Below, piece by piece: positions 17,300 to 26,427 of a DNA stretch of 64,000 bases. This DNA comes from Njordibacter sp905182035. Lineage in GTDB: Bacteria > Pseudomonadota > Gammaproteobacteria > Pseudomonadales > Balneatricaceae. The position numbers and the translations under genes are program-made. The number at the start of each line of letters is the position of its first letter. Position 1 is the first letter of the stretch. The DNA lies in NCBI RefSeq assembly GCF_047730075.1, contig NZ_CP159831.1:1984001-2048000 (forward strand), written 5' to 3'. Under the pieces are notes generated by a model. The model had not been told where the DNA came from. It did not search any database and saw only the letters and a program-made list of their open reading frames with translations.

Positions 17300-19741
17300 A
17301 TGAGCGACACCCAAGTATTGCCAGAAAAAGCCCGTATTGCCATCATTGGTGGTGGTATTATCGGCACCTCCGTAGCCTACCACTTAGCCAAACGTGGCAT
17401 TCAAGATGTAGTGCTAATAGAACGTAAGCAGTTAACCTGCGGCACAACTTGGCACGCTGCAGGCCTAATAAGCCTTGCATGGGCTACACCTACCCTTACT
17501 AACTTGGCCAAATACAGCCACGAGTTGTATGCCAGTTTAGAGGAGGAGACAGGCCAAGCTACAGGTTACAAGCGTATTGGTAGCATCTCCTTAGCGCGTA
17601 CAGAAGCACGTTTAGAAGAAATTAAACGCACCTCGTCTATATGCAAAGTGTTTGGTGTGGAATCAGAAATGATCAACAACACCCGTTTAGCAGAGCTTTA
17701 CCCTGGTATTAATACTGAAGGTGTTATAGGGGCGCTCTACACACCCGGTGACGGCCAAACCAACCCCATTGACACCACCATGGCATTAGCCAAAGGTGCC
17801 AAGATGAATGGTGTGGAAATTTTTGAAAACACCGTCATGGAAGAATTGCTCACTAAAGACAACGTCATTACCGGTATTCGCACCGACAAAGGCACTATGG
17901 AAGTTGACCAGGTGATCCTATGTGGTGGTATGTGGACCCGTGACCTTGCTAAAACAGTGGGTGTTCAGCTGCCTCTTTACGCTTGTGAACATTCCTACAT
18001 TGTCACAGAGGAAATGGAAGGCTTAACCCAGCGCCCAGTATTACGTGACTTTGACCGTGGTTTATATTTTAAAGAAGACGCTGGAAAAATGTTAGTGGGA
18101 TGGTTTGAAGACAACGCTATTGGGCTACCCATGGATAAAATTACTGACGACTTCTGTTTTGGACAGTTTCCCTTAGACCAAGATCACGTAGAACCCTACC
18201 TGTTGAATGGTATGGAAACCTTCCCACAGTTACAAGAAACAGGAATTCGCACTTGGTTTAATGGCCCAGAAAGTTTCACTAACGATAACCTTCACTTGCT
18301 TGGCCCTACCCCTCAAATAGACAAGTTATTTATTGCAGCAGGCATGAATTCCAAAGGCATTGGTGCTGGGGGTGGCGTGGGTAAAATCATGGCCGATTGG
18401 ATGATTGATGGTTTTCCATCGGGTGACGTGAGTGAGTGCGACTTGCGCCGCCATCACCCTGCCCAACAACACGACGAATATGTGTCAGAACGTATCCCAG
18501 AAGCCTTAGGTCATAGTTATGCTATGCATTGGCCGTTCTATCAATACGAAACAGCACGTGACCAGATTCATTCACCACTCCACCAAGAACTTACAGCAGC
18601 AGGCGCCTGTTTTGGTGAAGTGTGTGGCTACGAACGCGCTAACTGGTTTGCCAACCCAGGACAAGAAGCCAATTACCAATACAGCTACCAAAAGCCAAAC
18701 TGGTTCGACAACAACAAACAAGAACACATGGCTATGCGTGAAAGTGTTGGTATTTACGACATGTCATCCTTTGGTAAGTTTGAAGTGACCGGACCTGCGG
18801 CTGGCAAGAACTTACAATACATTTGTGCAGGCAATATTGATGTGCCCGTAGGCAAAGTGGTGTACACCCACTTCCTTAATGCTCGCGGTGGTATCGAAGC
18901 AGATCTGACTGTTGTGCGCACTGGTGAGACAACTTACTGGGTCATCACTGGCATTAGCTCCCATTCAAGGGATTGGTGGCACCTTAATCACCGCCTCATC
19001 GACGATGTGTTGCTGCAAGACATTAGCATGAATTTTGGCGCAATGGCCCTTCAAGGTCCATTAGCTCGAGATGTGTTGTCTAAAGTTACAGCCACAGAAT
19101 TAAGCAACGAGGCCTTCCCATTTGCTACGGGTAAAGTGATGGACGTGGCGGGTGTACGCATGTGGGTACAACGCTTAAGTTACGTTGGCGAACTAGGCTG
19201 GGAGTTGTTTGTTCCCGCTCAACACACAGCCACAGTATACCGTGCTTTATTTGAAGCGGGTGCCAAGTTTGGCATACGTAATGTGGGTATGCATGCCGTT
19301 AATAGTGCCCGTATGGAAAAAGGTTTTGTGCATTGGGGACATGATGTGGGACCAGAAGACACCTTATTTGATGCTGGCCTTGAGTGGGCCGCTAAACCAA
19401 ATGCGGGTGACTTTATAGGCATTAATGGCTTTAAAGAACAACTTCAATCTAAAAAATCTACCCGCAGGTTAGTGCAATTTAAGCTCGACGATACTGAAGC
19501 AATGTTATTCCATAACGAACCCATCGTCATGAACGGTGAAATCGTGGGTTATTTATCCTCAGGCATGTATGGCCATGCCATAGGCAGTGCCATTGGCATG
19601 GGATATGTAAACTCTCCTGACCTGTCTCCAATTCGTTTATCCAAGGCTAAATTCGAAATCGAAATTGCCCTCAAACGCTACTCAGCTCAAGCCAGCTTAC
19701 AAGGCTTCTACGACCCTAAAGGTCTGCGCCCGAAAGCATAG
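17300..19741 (+). CDS. FAD-dependent dimethylglycine/sarcosine dehydrogenase-like protein 2 (DAO-GcvT)
   Basis: An 813-residue paralogue of the previous gene with the same layout: FAD motif IAIIGGGIIGTSVAYHLAKRG, GTTWHAAGL with the candidate covalent-FAD His, the linker domain, then GcvT/GcvT_C with SYVGELGWELFVP. I start it at the ATG at 17300 (MSDTQVLPEKAR); a GTG at 17264 is in frame but lacks support. It closes the operon and is followed by a 13-bp hairpin. One paralogue may act on dimethylglycine and the other on sarcosine or another N-methyl amino acid; the order cannot be told from sequence. Confidence 0.88.
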   Translation: MSDTQVLPEKARIAIIGGGIIGTSVAYHLAKRGIQDVVLIERKQLTCGTTWHAAGLISLAWATPTLTNLAKYSHELYASLEEETGQATGYKRIGSISLARTEARLEEIKRTSSICKVFGVESEMINNTRLAELYPGINTEGVIGALYTPGDGQTNPIDTTMALAKGAKMNGVEIFENTVMEELLTKDNVITGIRTDKGTMEVDQVILCGGMWTRDLAKTVGVQLPLYACEHSYIVTEEMEGLTQRPVLRDFDRGLYFKEDAGKMLVGWFEDNAIGLPMDKITDDFCFGQFPLDQDHVEPYLLNGMETFPQLQETGIRTWFNGPESFTNDNLHLLGPTPQIDKLFIAAGMNSKGIGAGGGVGKIMADWMIDGFPSGDVSECDLRRHHPAQQHDEYVSERIPEALGHSYAMHWPFYQYETARDQIHSPLHQELTAAGACFGEVCGYERANWFANPGQEANYQYSYQKPNWFDNNKQEHMAMRESVGIYDMSSFGKFEVTGPAAGKNLQYICAGNIDVPVGKVVYTHFLNARGGIEADLTVVRTGETTYWVITGISSHSRDWWHLNHRLIDDVLLQDISMNFGAMALQGPLARDVLSKVTATELSNEAFPFATGKVMDVAGVRMWVQRLSYVGELGWELFVPAQHTATVYRALFEAGAKFGIRNVGMHAVNSARMEKGFVHWGHDVGPEDTLFDAGLEWAAKPNAGDFIGINGFKEQLQSKKSTRRLVQFKLDDTEAMLFHNEPIVMNGEIVGYLSSGMYGHAIGSAIGMGYVNSPDLSPIRLSKAKFEIEIALKRYSAQASLQGFYDPKGLRPKA

Positions 19742-19749
19742 ATCTAGGC

Positions 19750-19783
19750 CTCAGTTCATGGGATTATCGCCCCATGAACTGAG
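19750..19783. terminator. Perfect 13-bp inverted repeat between convergent genes
   Basis: CTCAGTTCATGGG and CCCATGAACTGAG pair perfectly around an 8-base loop. The repeat lies just after the second dehydrogenase and overlaps the last codons of the convergent DegT gene. There is no long T-run on either side, so it may act as a bidirectional transcript end or mRNA stabiliser rather than a classic intrinsic terminator. Confidence 0.6.
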
Positions 19784-20966
19784 CCATAACTTGTTCAATA
19801 ACAGCTCCGATTAAATAACAGTCTTCATCATTGAATGTCAACGGCACACGAAGATCTAATGTTTTCTCTAAGGCTTTAAGAGTGTTCGGCAAGTGTGGCA
19901 TGGGTTCAATGTAATGCCAGCTGTCATAGCGACTTGTGAAAGCATTGGGCTGAGCCGCACCAAACCACTTGAGCTCTACACCTTGAGCTACGCAGGCAGC
20001 AATAAAGTCAGGGATTTGCTCTACGTCTAAGCCTGTTGCCCGAAACTGAAGAGAGCTACCCACAAAAGACTCTCGCTTGTCTCTAGCAGGAATATCCAGC
20101 CCCGAAATCAATGCAATAGAGCTGTGAAGGATGTTATATCGCTGATTCCAGCGCTCACAGTTTTTATCTAACCCTGGTAATTGTGCTAGGCCTATAACCG
20201 CACGTATATTATCCATGCGGCCAGACATATTGGCACTGGTTAAACGTATTTTTTCAAATACCTCTGGTGCCGGTGCTGCACCATGGCGTTCGTAGAACAT
20301 ATAGGATCCAGAATGCATAATGAGGCGGGCCGCTACTTCTGCATCATCAGTTACTACTAAGCCACCTTCACCAGTGTTCATGTGTTTATAAGTCTGTAGG
20401 CTAAACGCCGCTACCTGACCAAAATTTCCAGACTTCACACCAGACCATGCGCCACCCATGGTGTGAGCACAATCCTCTAATACCTGCAGACCTAACTTAT
20501 TACATAAGGCCATAAGCTGATCCATATTGGGAATATGCCCACGCATAAGCGATAACAACAAAATTTTAGCATTGCTGCCCTTTGCCTTAGCCTCTAAGTC
20601 GGTCAAATCGAGGTGGTAGTTGTTATCAATTTCCACCAATACTGGTTTACCTCCAGCAGCATGAATAGCGCCAGGTACTGGCGCTAATGTATAGGCATTC
20701 GTTAGCACTTCGTCGCCTGCTTGCAAACCCATGGCCCGTAGAGCGATATGCAAACCATAACCTCCTGAAGTACAGGCTAAACAGTATTTTCGACCTTGGT
20801 ATTGAGCAAAATCTTGTTCTAACAAGGCCGCATCAGACAACTCACTACCCACCGTGTTGTAACGATGTAATCGCCCTGAATCAAGCAGCTCCATGACCTT
20901 TTTTTTAGCCTGTTCGGGAATAGGTTCTTGCTGGGTAAAGGGTTTCATAAACTTCAGTTTTGACAT
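19764..20966 (-). CDS. DegT/DnrJ/EryC1-family aminotransferase-like protein
   Basis: A 400-residue PLP-fold protein. The cofactor region is visible as CTSGGYGLHIALRAMG, VLEDCAHTMGG (the Asp that holds the pyridine ring) and AFSLQTYKHMNTGEGG, whose Lys in the YKHMN stretch is the expected Schiff-base lysine. Members transfer amino groups to keto-sugars or act as dehydratases. I start it at the ATG at 20966, with AAGGAA 7 bases upstream. It stands alone, convergent with the amine operon. No sugar-nucleotide genes are nearby, so its role is open. Confidence 0.8.
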   Translation of the reverse strand: MSKLKFMKPFTQQEPIPEQAKKKVMELLDSGRLHRYNTVGSELSDAALLEQDFAQYQGRKYCLACTSGGYGLHIALRAMGLQAGDEVLTNAYTLAPVPGAIHAAGGKPVLVEIDNNYHLDLTDLEAKAKGSNAKILLLSLMRGHIPNMDQLMALCNKLGLQVLEDCAHTMGGAWSGVKSGNFGQVAAFSLQTYKHMNTGEGGLVVTDDAEVAARLIMHSGSYMFYERHGAAPAPEVFEKIRLTSANMSGRMDNIRAVIGLAQLPGLDKNCERWNQRYNILHSSIALISGLDIPARDKRESFVGSSLQFRATGLDVEQIPDFIAACVAQGVELKWFGAAQPNAFTSRYDSWHYIEPMPHLPNTLKALEKTLDLRVPLTFNDEDCYLIGAVIEQVMAQFMGR

Positions 20967-21245
20967 TACATTTTCCTTGGACACTAACATGTCAATTTGT
21001 ACATATCATCACCCAAAACAAGCATTACATGCAACTACTAGATTCACCCTAACCTATGATATAAATCAATTACTTGAACCCGTAAAAAACATCAACTAAT
21101 ACTAACTTTACAATACACTAACGCCCACTTAATATTTGGCTATAGTTCTATAGAAACAAGTAAAAGAACAGTGTGTAGAGTATTATCTAACCTGCATGGT
21201 GATCATCGTAATATTCTAGAAAAAATATCGTGAGTTTCAGTTTCA

Positions 21246-22373
21246 ATGATTAAAAAAATAGGCCTCAGTCTAGCTGCCATAACACTCACATTAACCCTAG
21301 CCGCAGTTGCAGTGGGCTATTATTGGTATTCCAACGCTGCTGTGTTTGGTGCGTCAATGACACCTGCCCAGCAACGGAGCTACATCACCTCAAGTAACTT
21401 TTCAGAAACCCTGTTCATTAATCAGATAAACACTGACATGGACCAAACTTTTGGGCTGATGGCTGGTGCATTGTGGGACTACGTTACTGCAGAGGGGCTA
21501 GCCCCAGAGCACAACCTGGAAATAGTTAAAGCTGATCCGTCACAACTCAACAACGCCAACAATAAAACCCAACTCATGTGGCTTGGTCATTCCTCGTTTT
21601 TACTACAAAGCGCCAATCAAACCTTGTTATTCGACCCTATATTCAGTGACACAGCCGCACCCCACCCTGCTCTAGGTAGCAAGCGCTATAACAAAAACCT
21701 GCCTATTGAGCCAGAACAACTACCCCCTATAGATGCTGTCATCATCTCCCATGATCACTATGACCATCTAGACTACCCCAGCATTATGCAGCTAGATGCC
21801 AAGGTTAAGCACTATTATGTGCCCCTTGGGGTAGGGCAACATCTACTACATTGGGGCATAGCGCCAGAGCGCATTAGCGAAATGGACTGGTGGCAATCTA
21901 ACAATTTAAATAGCATTAAGCTGACACTCACCCCCGCTCGTCACTTTTCTGGCAGACGCTGGGACAATCGCAACTCTACTTTATGGGGAGGGTGGATGGT
22001 TGAAGCCCCAGACCAGCGGGTATTTTTTAGTGGCGACAGCGGCTATGGCCCTCACTTTAAAGAAATTGGCCAACGTTTTGGCCCCATTGATATCGCCCTC
22101 CTAGATACAGGGCAATATAATTTCCGCTGGCAGGCGATTCACATGCGGCCTAAACAGAGTGTTCAAGCTGCGCAAGATTTAGATGCCCATATTATGATGC
22201 CCGTGCACTGGGGCGCTTTTACCTTGTCATTGCATCCATGGGACGAACCTGCGCAGCAGACCAGGTTGCTGGCTCAACAGCAAGATCAGGCGTTTGTCAT
22301 TCCACGCATCGGTGAACTAATGCAGTTACTCCATGAACCCATAGTTAGAGGTCCCTGGTGGCAGAAATACTGA
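21246..22373 (+). CDS. MBL-fold metallo-hydrolase, NAPE-PLD/UlaG-like, membrane-anchored
   Basis: A 375-residue protein with an N-terminal hydrophobic segment (residues 5-28, a signal or membrane anchor) and a metallo-beta-lactamase fold. Metal motifs are WLGHSSFLLQ, ISHDHYDHLD (HxHxDH type), ARHFSGR, FFSGDSGYG and MPVHWGAF. This pattern matches the family that includes N-acylphosphatidylethanolamine phospholipase D and UlaG lactonases, usually facing the periplasm. The physiological substrate is unknown. The gene stands alone. Confidence 0.85.
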   Translation: MIKKIGLSLAAITLTLTLAAVAVGYYWYSNAAVFGASMTPAQQRSYITSSNFSETLFINQINTDMDQTFGLMAGALWDYVTAEGLAPEHNLEIVKADPSQLNNANNKTQLMWLGHSSFLLQSANQTLLFDPIFSDTAAPHPALGSKRYNKNLPIEPEQLPPIDAVIISHDHYDHLDYPSIMQLDAKVKHYYVPLGVGQHLLHWGIAPERISEMDWWQSNNLNSIKLTLTPARHFSGRRWDNRNSTLWGGWMVEAPDQRVFFSGDSGYGPHFKEIGQRFGPIDIALLDTGQYNFRWQAIHMRPKQSVQAAQDLDAHIMMPVHWGAFTLSLHPWDEPAQQTRLLAQQQDQAFVIPRIGELMQLLHEPIVRGPWWQKY

Positions 22374-22461
22374 CCCAAAGACGACAAAATATTTTGTTAA
22401 GCTTTATCGAAGGCCCGTAATGCTGTAAAAATTTCTCTTTCTAGTTTGATTATTTTTAAGC

Positions 22462-22485
22462 AAAAAAAGCCCAGATCAACTGGGC
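22462..22485 (-). terminator. Rho-independent terminator for maeB
   Basis: Read on the minus strand, GCCCAG-TTGAT-CTGGGC forms a 6-bp GC-rich stem followed at once by TTTTTTTG. It lies about 100 bases downstream of the maeB stop. Confidence 0.8.
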
Positions 22486-22589
22486 AAAGTCACTTAAAGA
22501 TACCTGTTACGCATAAACTCATTATGCATAATTAGTATAGACCATGAATCACTTTAGTGCAGAAGGATTCACAAAAAATTAGCTATGAA

Positions 22590-24884
22590 CTAAACGCTAC
22601 ACTCATTATTTTCACAATGCACTTCCACATCGGCTGCCGTAATGGCGCTCATGTTAAACATGCCACGACCTGTAACCGATGGAATAACAATGTGTGCAGG
22701 TTTGGCTAAACCGTGAACAAAGGGGCCGATGAGCAGAGCATCAGTTAACGAGCGAATAAGACCTAAAGTAATGTTGGCCGTATCTAGGTTAGGCATTATC
22801 AATAGGTTGGGCTGGCCTGTTAAGTTTGAGTTGGGGAAAATGGCCTGCCGCAATTCTTCATTCAGGGCTGTGAAAGAGTGCATTTCACCTTCAATTTCCT
22901 CATTAGGATAACGTTCACGTAAGGTAGCAGAGGCCTGGCGCATTTTATTAGCTTGGGGGTCATTAGAAGTGCCAAAGTTAGAGTGGGACAAAAGTGCCAC
23001 CTTGGGTTTAATACCAAACTGACGTACAAAGCCCATGCTGGCTTCAGTGGAGGCAACGATGTCTTCTGCAGTTGGGTCTACGGTTAAGAACGCATCTGCT
23101 AAGAATAACGGACCACTAGGCAATAATAACGCACATACGGTAGACACATGGGTGTCTGGGGTCTTTGGGCCAAGCACTTGCAGTAGTGTTTTAAAGTGGG
23201 TATCAAAGCGCCCTACTTTGCCACAAATCATACCGTGTGCTTCATCCAGGTCCACCATAACAGAAGCCAACGCAGTGCTATTATTACGCATTTCTTGTTT
23301 GGCGCTGTCTATTGAGATCCCTTTACGTGCTACTTTTTTGTGATAGTGCTGCCAATAACGATCGTGTAAGTCACAATCTTTAGGATCAAACACCTCTACG
23401 TCTTCGCCTAATTTAAAGCGCAAACTCAAACGTTCTATAGATGTTTTGATCACACTTTGGCGGCCAATGAGAATAGGTTTTGCTACGGCTTCATCCACCA
23501 TGGCTTGCATGGACATGAGCACATCGTCATTCTCGCCTTCAGCATAAACGATTCGACGCTTTGGGCCTTGCTTGGCTTTTTCGATCATGGGCTGCATGAA
23601 CAAACCAGCTTGGTTGACATAGCCTTGTAACTTAACGCGGTAGGCGTCTAAATCTTCAATAGGCCGCGTTGCTACGCCGCTTTCCATGGCTGCTTTAACT
23701 ACGGCTAGCGGCACTTCTTCGATTAAGCGCGGGTCAAAGGGCTTAGGAATAAGGTATTCGGGACCAAACTTAAAGTTTTCACCAGGGTAAGCTGCTGCCA
23801 CAACATCTGTGACTTCCTTGCAAGCTAGGTCTGCAATAGCTCTAACACAAGCTTGTTTCATAGCCTCGTTAATCGTAGTGGCACCACAATCTAATGCACC
23901 ACGGAAGATGAACGGGAAGCACAGCACGTTGTTTACCTGGTTAGGGAAATCAGAACGTCCTGTAGCAACAATAGCGTCGGGACGCACTGCCATAGCTAGT
24001 TCAGGCATAATTTCTGGCGTAGGGTTAGCCATGGCTAAAATAAGTGGTTTTGGGGCCATGGTTTTTACCATGTCTTGGGTTAACACACCGGGCGCAGATA
24101 GCCCCATAAACAGATCAGCATCAACCATGGCATCAGCTAAGGTACGATCGCCAGTTTCCCTTGCGTAGTCTTCCTTCCAGGGGTTCATTCCATGATCTCG
24201 GCCTTTATAGATAACGCCTGAGCGATCTATCAAGGTGACTTGGTCACGTGGCAAACCCATACTCACAAGCAAGTCTAAGCAGGCAATGCTGGCCGCACCA
24301 GAACCTGATCCTACCACCTTGATGTCTTCTATGTTCTTTCCTACCACTCGTAAGCCATTATAAACCGCAGCCGCAGCAACAATAGCTGTACCGTGCTGAT
24401 CATCATGGAATACAGGGATATTCATGCGTTCACGTAGCTGCTTCTCTACCAAAAAACATTCTGGTGCTTTAATGTCTTCTAGGTTGATGGCACCAAAGGT
24501 AGGCTCTAACGAGGCGATGATATCCACTAGTTTATCTACTTCGTTTTCTTGAATTTCAATATCAAACACGTCGATATTAGCAAACTTTTTAAATAAAACG
24601 GCTTTGCCTTCCATCACCGGTTTAGATGCCAATGGGCCAATGTTACCTAAGCCAAGCACTGCTGTACCATTAGTAATTACACCCACCAAGTTACCACGGG
24701 CAGTAACTGCTGCTGCCATATCCTCATCTTCTACGATCGCTTCACAAGCATATGCCACACCAGGGGAATAAGCGCGAGCAAGGTCACGTTTATTAGCTAG
24801 CGGTTTTGTGGGTTGAATACACAATTTACCGGGTGTTGGGTGAGTATGGTAGCGCATGGCGCTATCTTTGAGAGACTCAGGCAT
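22590..24884 (-). CDS. maeB: NADP-dependent malic enzyme with phosphotransacetylase-like C-terminus
   Basis: A 764-residue cytosolic enzyme. Residues about 10-420 are the malic enzyme part (RAYSPGVAYACEAI, FDIEIQENEVDK, VFHDDQHGTAIV, VGSGSGAASIACLDLL for the nucleotide site). Residues about 430-760 are a phosphate-acetyltransferase-like domain that is regulatory in the MaeB family. It makes pyruvate and NADPH from malate, which is useful when growing on C2/C3 units or amino acids such as those fed by the neighbouring catabolic clusters. It has its own terminator and stands alone. Confidence 0.95.
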   Translation of the reverse strand: MPESLKDSAMRYHTHPTPGKLCIQPTKPLANKRDLARAYSPGVAYACEAIVEDEDMAAAVTARGNLVGVITNGTAVLGLGNIGPLASKPVMEGKAVLFKKFANIDVFDIEIQENEVDKLVDIIASLEPTFGAINLEDIKAPECFLVEKQLRERMNIPVFHDDQHGTAIVAAAAVYNGLRVVGKNIEDIKVVGSGSGAASIACLDLLVSMGLPRDQVTLIDRSGVIYKGRDHGMNPWKEDYARETGDRTLADAMVDADLFMGLSAPGVLTQDMVKTMAPKPLILAMANPTPEIMPELAMAVRPDAIVATGRSDFPNQVNNVLCFPFIFRGALDCGATTINEAMKQACVRAIADLACKEVTDVVAAAYPGENFKFGPEYLIPKPFDPRLIEEVPLAVVKAAMESGVATRPIEDLDAYRVKLQGYVNQAGLFMQPMIEKAKQGPKRRIVYAEGENDDVLMSMQAMVDEAVAKPILIGRQSVIKTSIERLSLRFKLGEDVEVFDPKDCDLHDRYWQHYHKKVARKGISIDSAKQEMRNNSTALASVMVDLDEAHGMICGKVGRFDTHFKTLLQVLGPKTPDTHVSTVCALLLPSGPLFLADAFLTVDPTAEDIVASTEASMGFVRQFGIKPKVALLSHSNFGTSNDPQANKMRQASATLRERYPNEEIEGEMHSFTALNEELRQAIFPNSNLTGQPNLLIMPNLDTANITLGLIRSLTDALLIGPFVHGLAKPAHIVIPSVTGRGMFNMSAITAADVEVHCENNECSV

Positions 24885-25100
24885 GAAGTTTTCCTTGGCG
24901 GTAGTTAATTAACGGACAGCAGCAGTGTCGGCTTGGTGTATAAAAAGGTCGCATATGGTAACGCGTTTGGAGTAAGATCAACAGGACTGAGCGCTATAAA
25001 ATGCTAGATAGTGGTGATTTATGTGTGACTAAAGTCTAATAACTCACTAAGCTAGTACTGGAGTGTTTTTAGTAGACTGCCACACCTATTTTGACTCTCA

Positions 25101-25325
25101 TCAGATCTCTCTGGCCATGCTATAAAACTCTTTATTAGGCCGCATTGAGGCAAAGTTGACCATAGGATTGCCGAGCCCGAAAAAGGCTGTAATGGCAGCA
25201 ATGTCCCAAATGTCATCATTACTAAAGCCATGACCTTTCAATACCACAAAATCCTCATCGACTGTTGCTTGAGCATTATTGGATGTGGTAACAATGACCA
25301 TTTCTCTTTCAGCTTGGCTAACCAA
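25101..25325 (-). pseudogene. Remnant of a peroxidase-related (AhpD/CMD-like) enzyme with internal deletion
   Basis: The 74 residues match two separated parts of the peroxidase-related alkylhydroperoxidase family: SQAEREMVIVTTSNN (normally followed by the CxxC region) and then directly GHGFSNDDIWDIAAITAFFGL and the typical end MRPNKEFYSM. The middle section with the catalytic Cys-x-x-Cys is missing, and a stop lies a few codons before the first recognisable residue. There is no good start codon (TTG at best). It is best read as a decayed gene downstream of the LIV operon. Confidence 0.7.
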
Positions 25326-25342
25326 AAAACCTAGGTAATAGT

Positions 25343-25786
25343 TTAGTTATGGTCTGTACTGTGCGTGCTTGAGTGATCTGCCATGGTATTGTCATGTGAT
25401 GATTTAGGCTGTTTAGACTTATCACTAATCCCTATAACCAAAGGTTCATGCAGTCGATCAATAAATGGGCTGGAAATATTGTAAATGAGCCTCCAGTCAC
25501 CTGCCATTTCTAATACCAGAACAAACTCATACTGGCCCGTTAAACCGGCAACGGGCGTCGCTATGATTTGCCTCATATTGTGTGCCATAGGCATGGAGGG
25601 CATATCTGCACTGACACTAATGCCAGCATTGCTGACTGGTTTGCTATGGACGGATAGATTAACCATGCAGGCATAGGTTAATGCCTGTTCATGGGGCATA
25701 CAACTAGTCTGAGTTTTGGCCATATTAGCCTGTGCAATACCACTGGCCATTGTCAGGGCCAAAGCATAGGTTATGGTGTTTTTCAT
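25343..25786 (-). CDS. Small exported YtkA/FixH-like protein
   Basis: A 147-residue protein with a signal peptide (residues 1-20, MKNTITYALALTMASGIAQA). The central part has the YtkA-like beta-sandwich signature SADMPSMPMAHNMR, then GQYEFVLVLEMAGDWRLIY. The C-terminus is rich in His, Asp and Ser. Such domains occur in periplasmic or membrane proteins tied to metal (often copper) handling. It starts 2 bases after the last ATPase gene, so it is the last member of the transporter operon, which is unexpected. Its role there is unknown. Confidence 0.65.
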   Translation of the reverse strand: MKNTITYALALTMASGIAQANMAKTQTSCMPHEQALTYACMVNLSVHSKPVSNAGISVSADMPSMPMAHNMRQIIATPVAGLTGQYEFVLVLEMAGDWRLIYNISSPFIDRLHEPLVIGISDKSKQPKSSHDNTMADHSSTHSTDHN

Positions 25787-25788
25787 TA

Positions 25789-26427
25789 TTATTCTCCTAG
25801 TTCAAGGTTGCCATTATTAATTATTTTATGCTGTTCAATAACTGTGCCAGTGGGCACCATATGTTCACCAGTAACCAAGACGCCAATTCCCCTGCTCCGC
25901 AGATCGACAAGCACTTGCCAAACCTGCTCTCTAGGGCCATCCGACAGGCCCATCAATGGCTCATCAGCTAATAGGTAACGAGGTTTAGCAAGCATTGCTC
26001 TAGCCATGGCGAGCATTTGTGCCTGACCACCACTCAAGACATAGGCTGGCTTATCTAGCAGCGGTGTTAGCTGTGGAAAATACTCAAGTGCTGTTTCAAT
26101 GCTGCCCCTGACACCTGCTACGTGGAGGCCAAACTGAAGGTTGTCCCGCGTTGAAAGACGCCCAAATAACTGTCGCCCTTCTGGCACCAGCACCACTCCC
26201 GCCTGCAGCAACCGGGCTGGACTGCGGCGAGTTATCAGGCGCTGATCAAGCCAGACCTTGCCCTTTGAAGGTACCGCTCCAATAATCGCTCTGAGGAGAC
26301 TGGATTTACCTGCGCCATGGTGCCCCTCAACCACACTAATTGTGCCCTCAGCTATGCATAGGCCCACCTTATTTAAGGCCGTAAGCGCACCGTATTGAAC
26401 CGTTATTTGGTCAAGTTTTAACATCAA
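25789..26427 (-). CDS. LIV-type ABC ATPase, second set (LivF-like)
   Basis: A 212-residue ATPase with Walker A GHHGAGKSS, an intact LSGGQ signature (YVLSGGQAQMLAMARAML) and Walker B YLLADEPLMGLS. It is shorter than usual LivF (about 235), ending soon after a weak switch region (VTGEHMVPTG instead of VEQN). It overlaps the preceding ATPase gene by 17 bases. It is the fourth member of the second H-M-G-F set. Confidence 0.85.
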   Translation of the reverse strand: MMLKLDQITVQYGALTALNKVGLCIAEGTISVVEGHHGAGKSSLLRAIIGAVPSKGKVWLDQRLITRRSPARLLQAGVVLVPEGRQLFGRLSTRDNLQFGLHVAGVRGSIETALEYFPQLTPLLDKPAYVLSGGQAQMLAMARAMLAKPRYLLADEPLMGLSDGPREQVWQVLVDLRSRGIGVLVTGEHMVPTGTVIEQHKIINNGNLELGE

